Translations under genes and position numbers: made by a program
Shown: one piece after another, positions 62,978 through 64,000 of the stretch
Position numbering within the stretch: position 1 is the first letter of the stretch
Layout: each line of letters opens with the position of its first letter
Notes under the pieces: generated by a model
What the model was told of the DNA's origin: nothing
Seen by the model: the letters and a program-made list of their open reading frames with translations, nothing else
Databases searched by the model: none
NCBI GenBank assembly: GCA_029202665.1
Contig: CP119326.1
Span: forward strand, 2,852,001 to 2,916,000
Direction of reading: 5' to 3'
Length of the DNA stretch: 64,000 nt
Source of the DNA: Candidatus Brevundimonas colombiensis
GTDB taxonomy: Bacteria; Pseudomonadota; Alphaproteobacteria; Caulobacterales; Caulobacteraceae

Positions 62978-63007
62978 AAAGGCCCCGGAGCGAACCCCGG
63001 GGCCTTT
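62978..63007 (-). terminator. Intrinsic terminator after the phasin gene
   Basis: AAAGGCCCCGG / CCGGGGCCTTT stem with a short loop, T-rich on the minus strand, 23 bases past the phasin stop. Confidence 0.85.
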
Positions 63008-63029
63008 TCGATTTCCAAGCCGCTGCGGC

Positions 63030-63521
63030 TTAGCGGGCGGCCTGGAAGGTTTCGACCGAGGCGGTGACGCGCTCGTTGATCGGCTTCAGGCTGTCCTTGA
63101 CTGTATTGGCGACGATCTCGTTCGTCTTGGTCATTTCAGCGACGTAGCGTTCCATCGACTTCTTGGCCCAGGCGGTCTGCAGTTCGAAGAACTCCTGCAC
63201 CGAACGAGCGGTCGACAGTTCCTTGGAGGCGGCGACGCCCTCTTCCCACGACGTCTTGGCGAAGCCCAGGGCCTGTTGCGACAGGGCCTCTGCGCCCTTC
63301 TGGGCGACGGTGGCCGACTCGACCATGGCCTCCAGGTTCTTCTTGCCGTGGGCGTTAAGTTCGCCCAGCGAGGCGACCGACTTGTCAATGCCTTCGCGGA
63401 AAGCCTGGGTTCCGGCGGCCTGGATGGTTTCGGCTTGCGCCTTGACCTTCGCACCCACCGAAGCGGTGGCGGCGGCGGCTTGGTCGGCGGTCTTCTTAAT
63501 CGTTTCGGCGGCGTCGGCCAT
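63030..63521 (-). CDS. Phasin family protein
   Basis: A 163-residue helical protein starting MADAAETIKK at 63521 with ribosome site GGAGAGA. It consists almost entirely of amphipathic Ala/Glu/Lys helices (AAAATASVGAKVKAQAETIQ, ELQTAWAKKSMERYVAEMTKT), typical of phasin_2 proteins that coat polyhydroxyalkanoate granules. A longer frame to 63632 adds unrelated residues. A dyad like the PhaR operator lies 120-130 bases upstream, supporting the PHA role. No PHA synthase is in the window. Confidence 0.9.
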   Translation of the reverse strand: MADAAETIKKTADQAAAATASVGAKVKAQAETIQAAGTQAFREGIDKSVASLGELNAHGKKNLEAMVESATVAQKGAEALSQQALGFAKTSWEEGVAASKELSTARSVQEFFELQTAWAKKSMERYVAEMTKTNEIVANTVKDSLKPINERVTASVETFQAAR

Positions 63522-63639
63522 GATCGTCTCTCCGGTTGGTGCCCGCCTGGGGGATGGCGGCGGTGCGGAAAATCTGACGCGAGGCGAACCCTCGCAGAAC
63601 CGCAATATGCTGCAAGTGCGAAATGAATGCAAGGCTGCT

Positions 63640-63654
63640 TTGTGCGCTGCACAA
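63640..63654. promoter_or_regulatory. PhaR-like dyad upstream of the phasin gene
   Basis: TTGTGC-GCT-GCACAA, a perfect 15-base dyad, lies about 120 bases upstream of the phasin start, beside an AT-rich ATAATATT. It resembles TGC-rich, GCA-rich sites bound by the PHA-responsive repressor PhaR before phasin genes. The whole gap 63522-63830 holds no gene; the far end (63700-63830) should contain the promoter of the next gene. Confidence 0.5.
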
Positions 63655-63830
63655 TATTATCGCCGATCAGGTTGCAGGCATAACCCCGATAGGCGGTTCA
63701 AATTCACGTTGACGGGCGGTTAACCACCATGAAACCCCCGGTTCCTATGCTAACCCTTTCGTCGCGTCGGCCGGGGGGCCTGCCGCACCCTGCTCGCCAA
63801 GGGCTTGATTACCAAGGGGTTGTATCGCCC

Positions 63831-64000
63831 ATGATCGCTTTCCTCCGCCGCGGACTGTTCGCCCTTCTCGCCGCTTCGCTGGTGTTGGGCGCCAATGTCC
63901 GTCCGATAGAGGCCCAATCTCAGGAGAGCAGCCGTTATGCCGCCATCGTGATCGATGCGGCGACCGGCGAGGTTCTGTTCGCGCGCCACGCCGACAGCCG
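63831..64000 (+). CDS. D-alanyl-D-alanine carboxypeptidase, N-terminal fragment
   Basis: The first 56 residues of a gene cut by the window end. An export signal (FLRRGLFALLAASLVLGANV, then a site near EAQS) leads into YAAIVIDAATGEVLFARHADS, the start of the DD-carboxypeptidase (PBP5/DacC-type) domain, just before where the catalytic SxxK would lie. It trims peptidoglycan side chains in the periplasm. AAGGGG precedes the ATG at 63831. The catalytic part is outside the window. Confidence 0.8.
   Translation, partial: MIAFLRRGLFALLAASLVLGANVRPIEAQSQESSRYAAIVIDAATGEVLFARHADS

Overview
The window reads as a chromosomal segment of a high-GC alphaproteobacterium of the order Caulobacterales, most likely Brevundimonas or a close relative. 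The main evidence is the divK-pleD cell-cycle pair with CtrA-like boxes upstream, an hdaA/ppk/ppx group, an aroQ-accB-accC-aat group with DUF2155 and NDUFA12-like genes beside it, a TorF-type porin, and several short palindromic repeat families. The genus is inferred from protein flavour and gene order, not from a marker gene. No tRNA, rRNA, prophage, insertion sequence or CRISPR array was seen.

1-6.3 kb: the end of a DctB-type sensor kinase overlaps a DctD-type sigma-54 activator. Converging on them is a very large membrane protein that fuses a GH18-like domain, a NodB deacetylase and a GT2 glycosyltransferase. A lone thiS follows. 6.4-12 kb: aroQ, biotin carboxylase subunits accB and accC, and aat lead to lepB, then three minus-strand genes (a ribbon-helix-helix/membrane/EF-hand protein, DUF2155, NDUFA12-like). 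12-18.4 kb: a protein related to the C-terminal half of B12-dependent ribonucleotide reductase, two pentapeptide-repeat proteins, and aspS. 18.4-31 kb: YciI, hdaA, a DUF3617 lipoprotein, ppk-ppx, rnd, purM, an S10 peptidase, purN and an M13 peptidase.

31-37 kb: a glycine-zipper lipoprotein, ndk, a Phd/VapC-type toxin-antitoxin pair with a perfect dyad over the antitoxin start, an ABC-F ATPase with a DUF2164 gene, AIM24, DUF4198 and DUF3126 genes. 37-44 kb: cysE, Nudix, nitroreductase, DedA, a less GC-rich islet with unknown genes, queF, nitronate monooxygenase, porin, cold-shock protein, an IF-1-like OB-fold protein and a small basic protein. 44-49.7 kb: a minus-strand transsulfuration operon (cbs ... 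cystathionine gamma-family enzyme) with a DUF4160/DUF2442 pair lodged between the two enzyme genes, and divergent rnr.

49.8-64 kb: Nudix, DUF5990, a periplasmic protein, rpmG, pleD-divK, dinB, pncB, a polysaccharide deacetylase, an unknown protein, RidA, a DUF482/GNAT protein, clpA-clpS, a phasin with a PhaR-like dyad, and the start of a D-alanyl-D-alanine carboxypeptidase cut by the window end. Most genes are housekeeping. The less ordinary content is the ribonucleotide-reductase-derived protein, the IF-1-like paralogue, the ribbon-helix-helix/EF-hand chimera, the DUF4160/DUF2442 cassette, the operator dyads, and repeats that appear to supply start codons.
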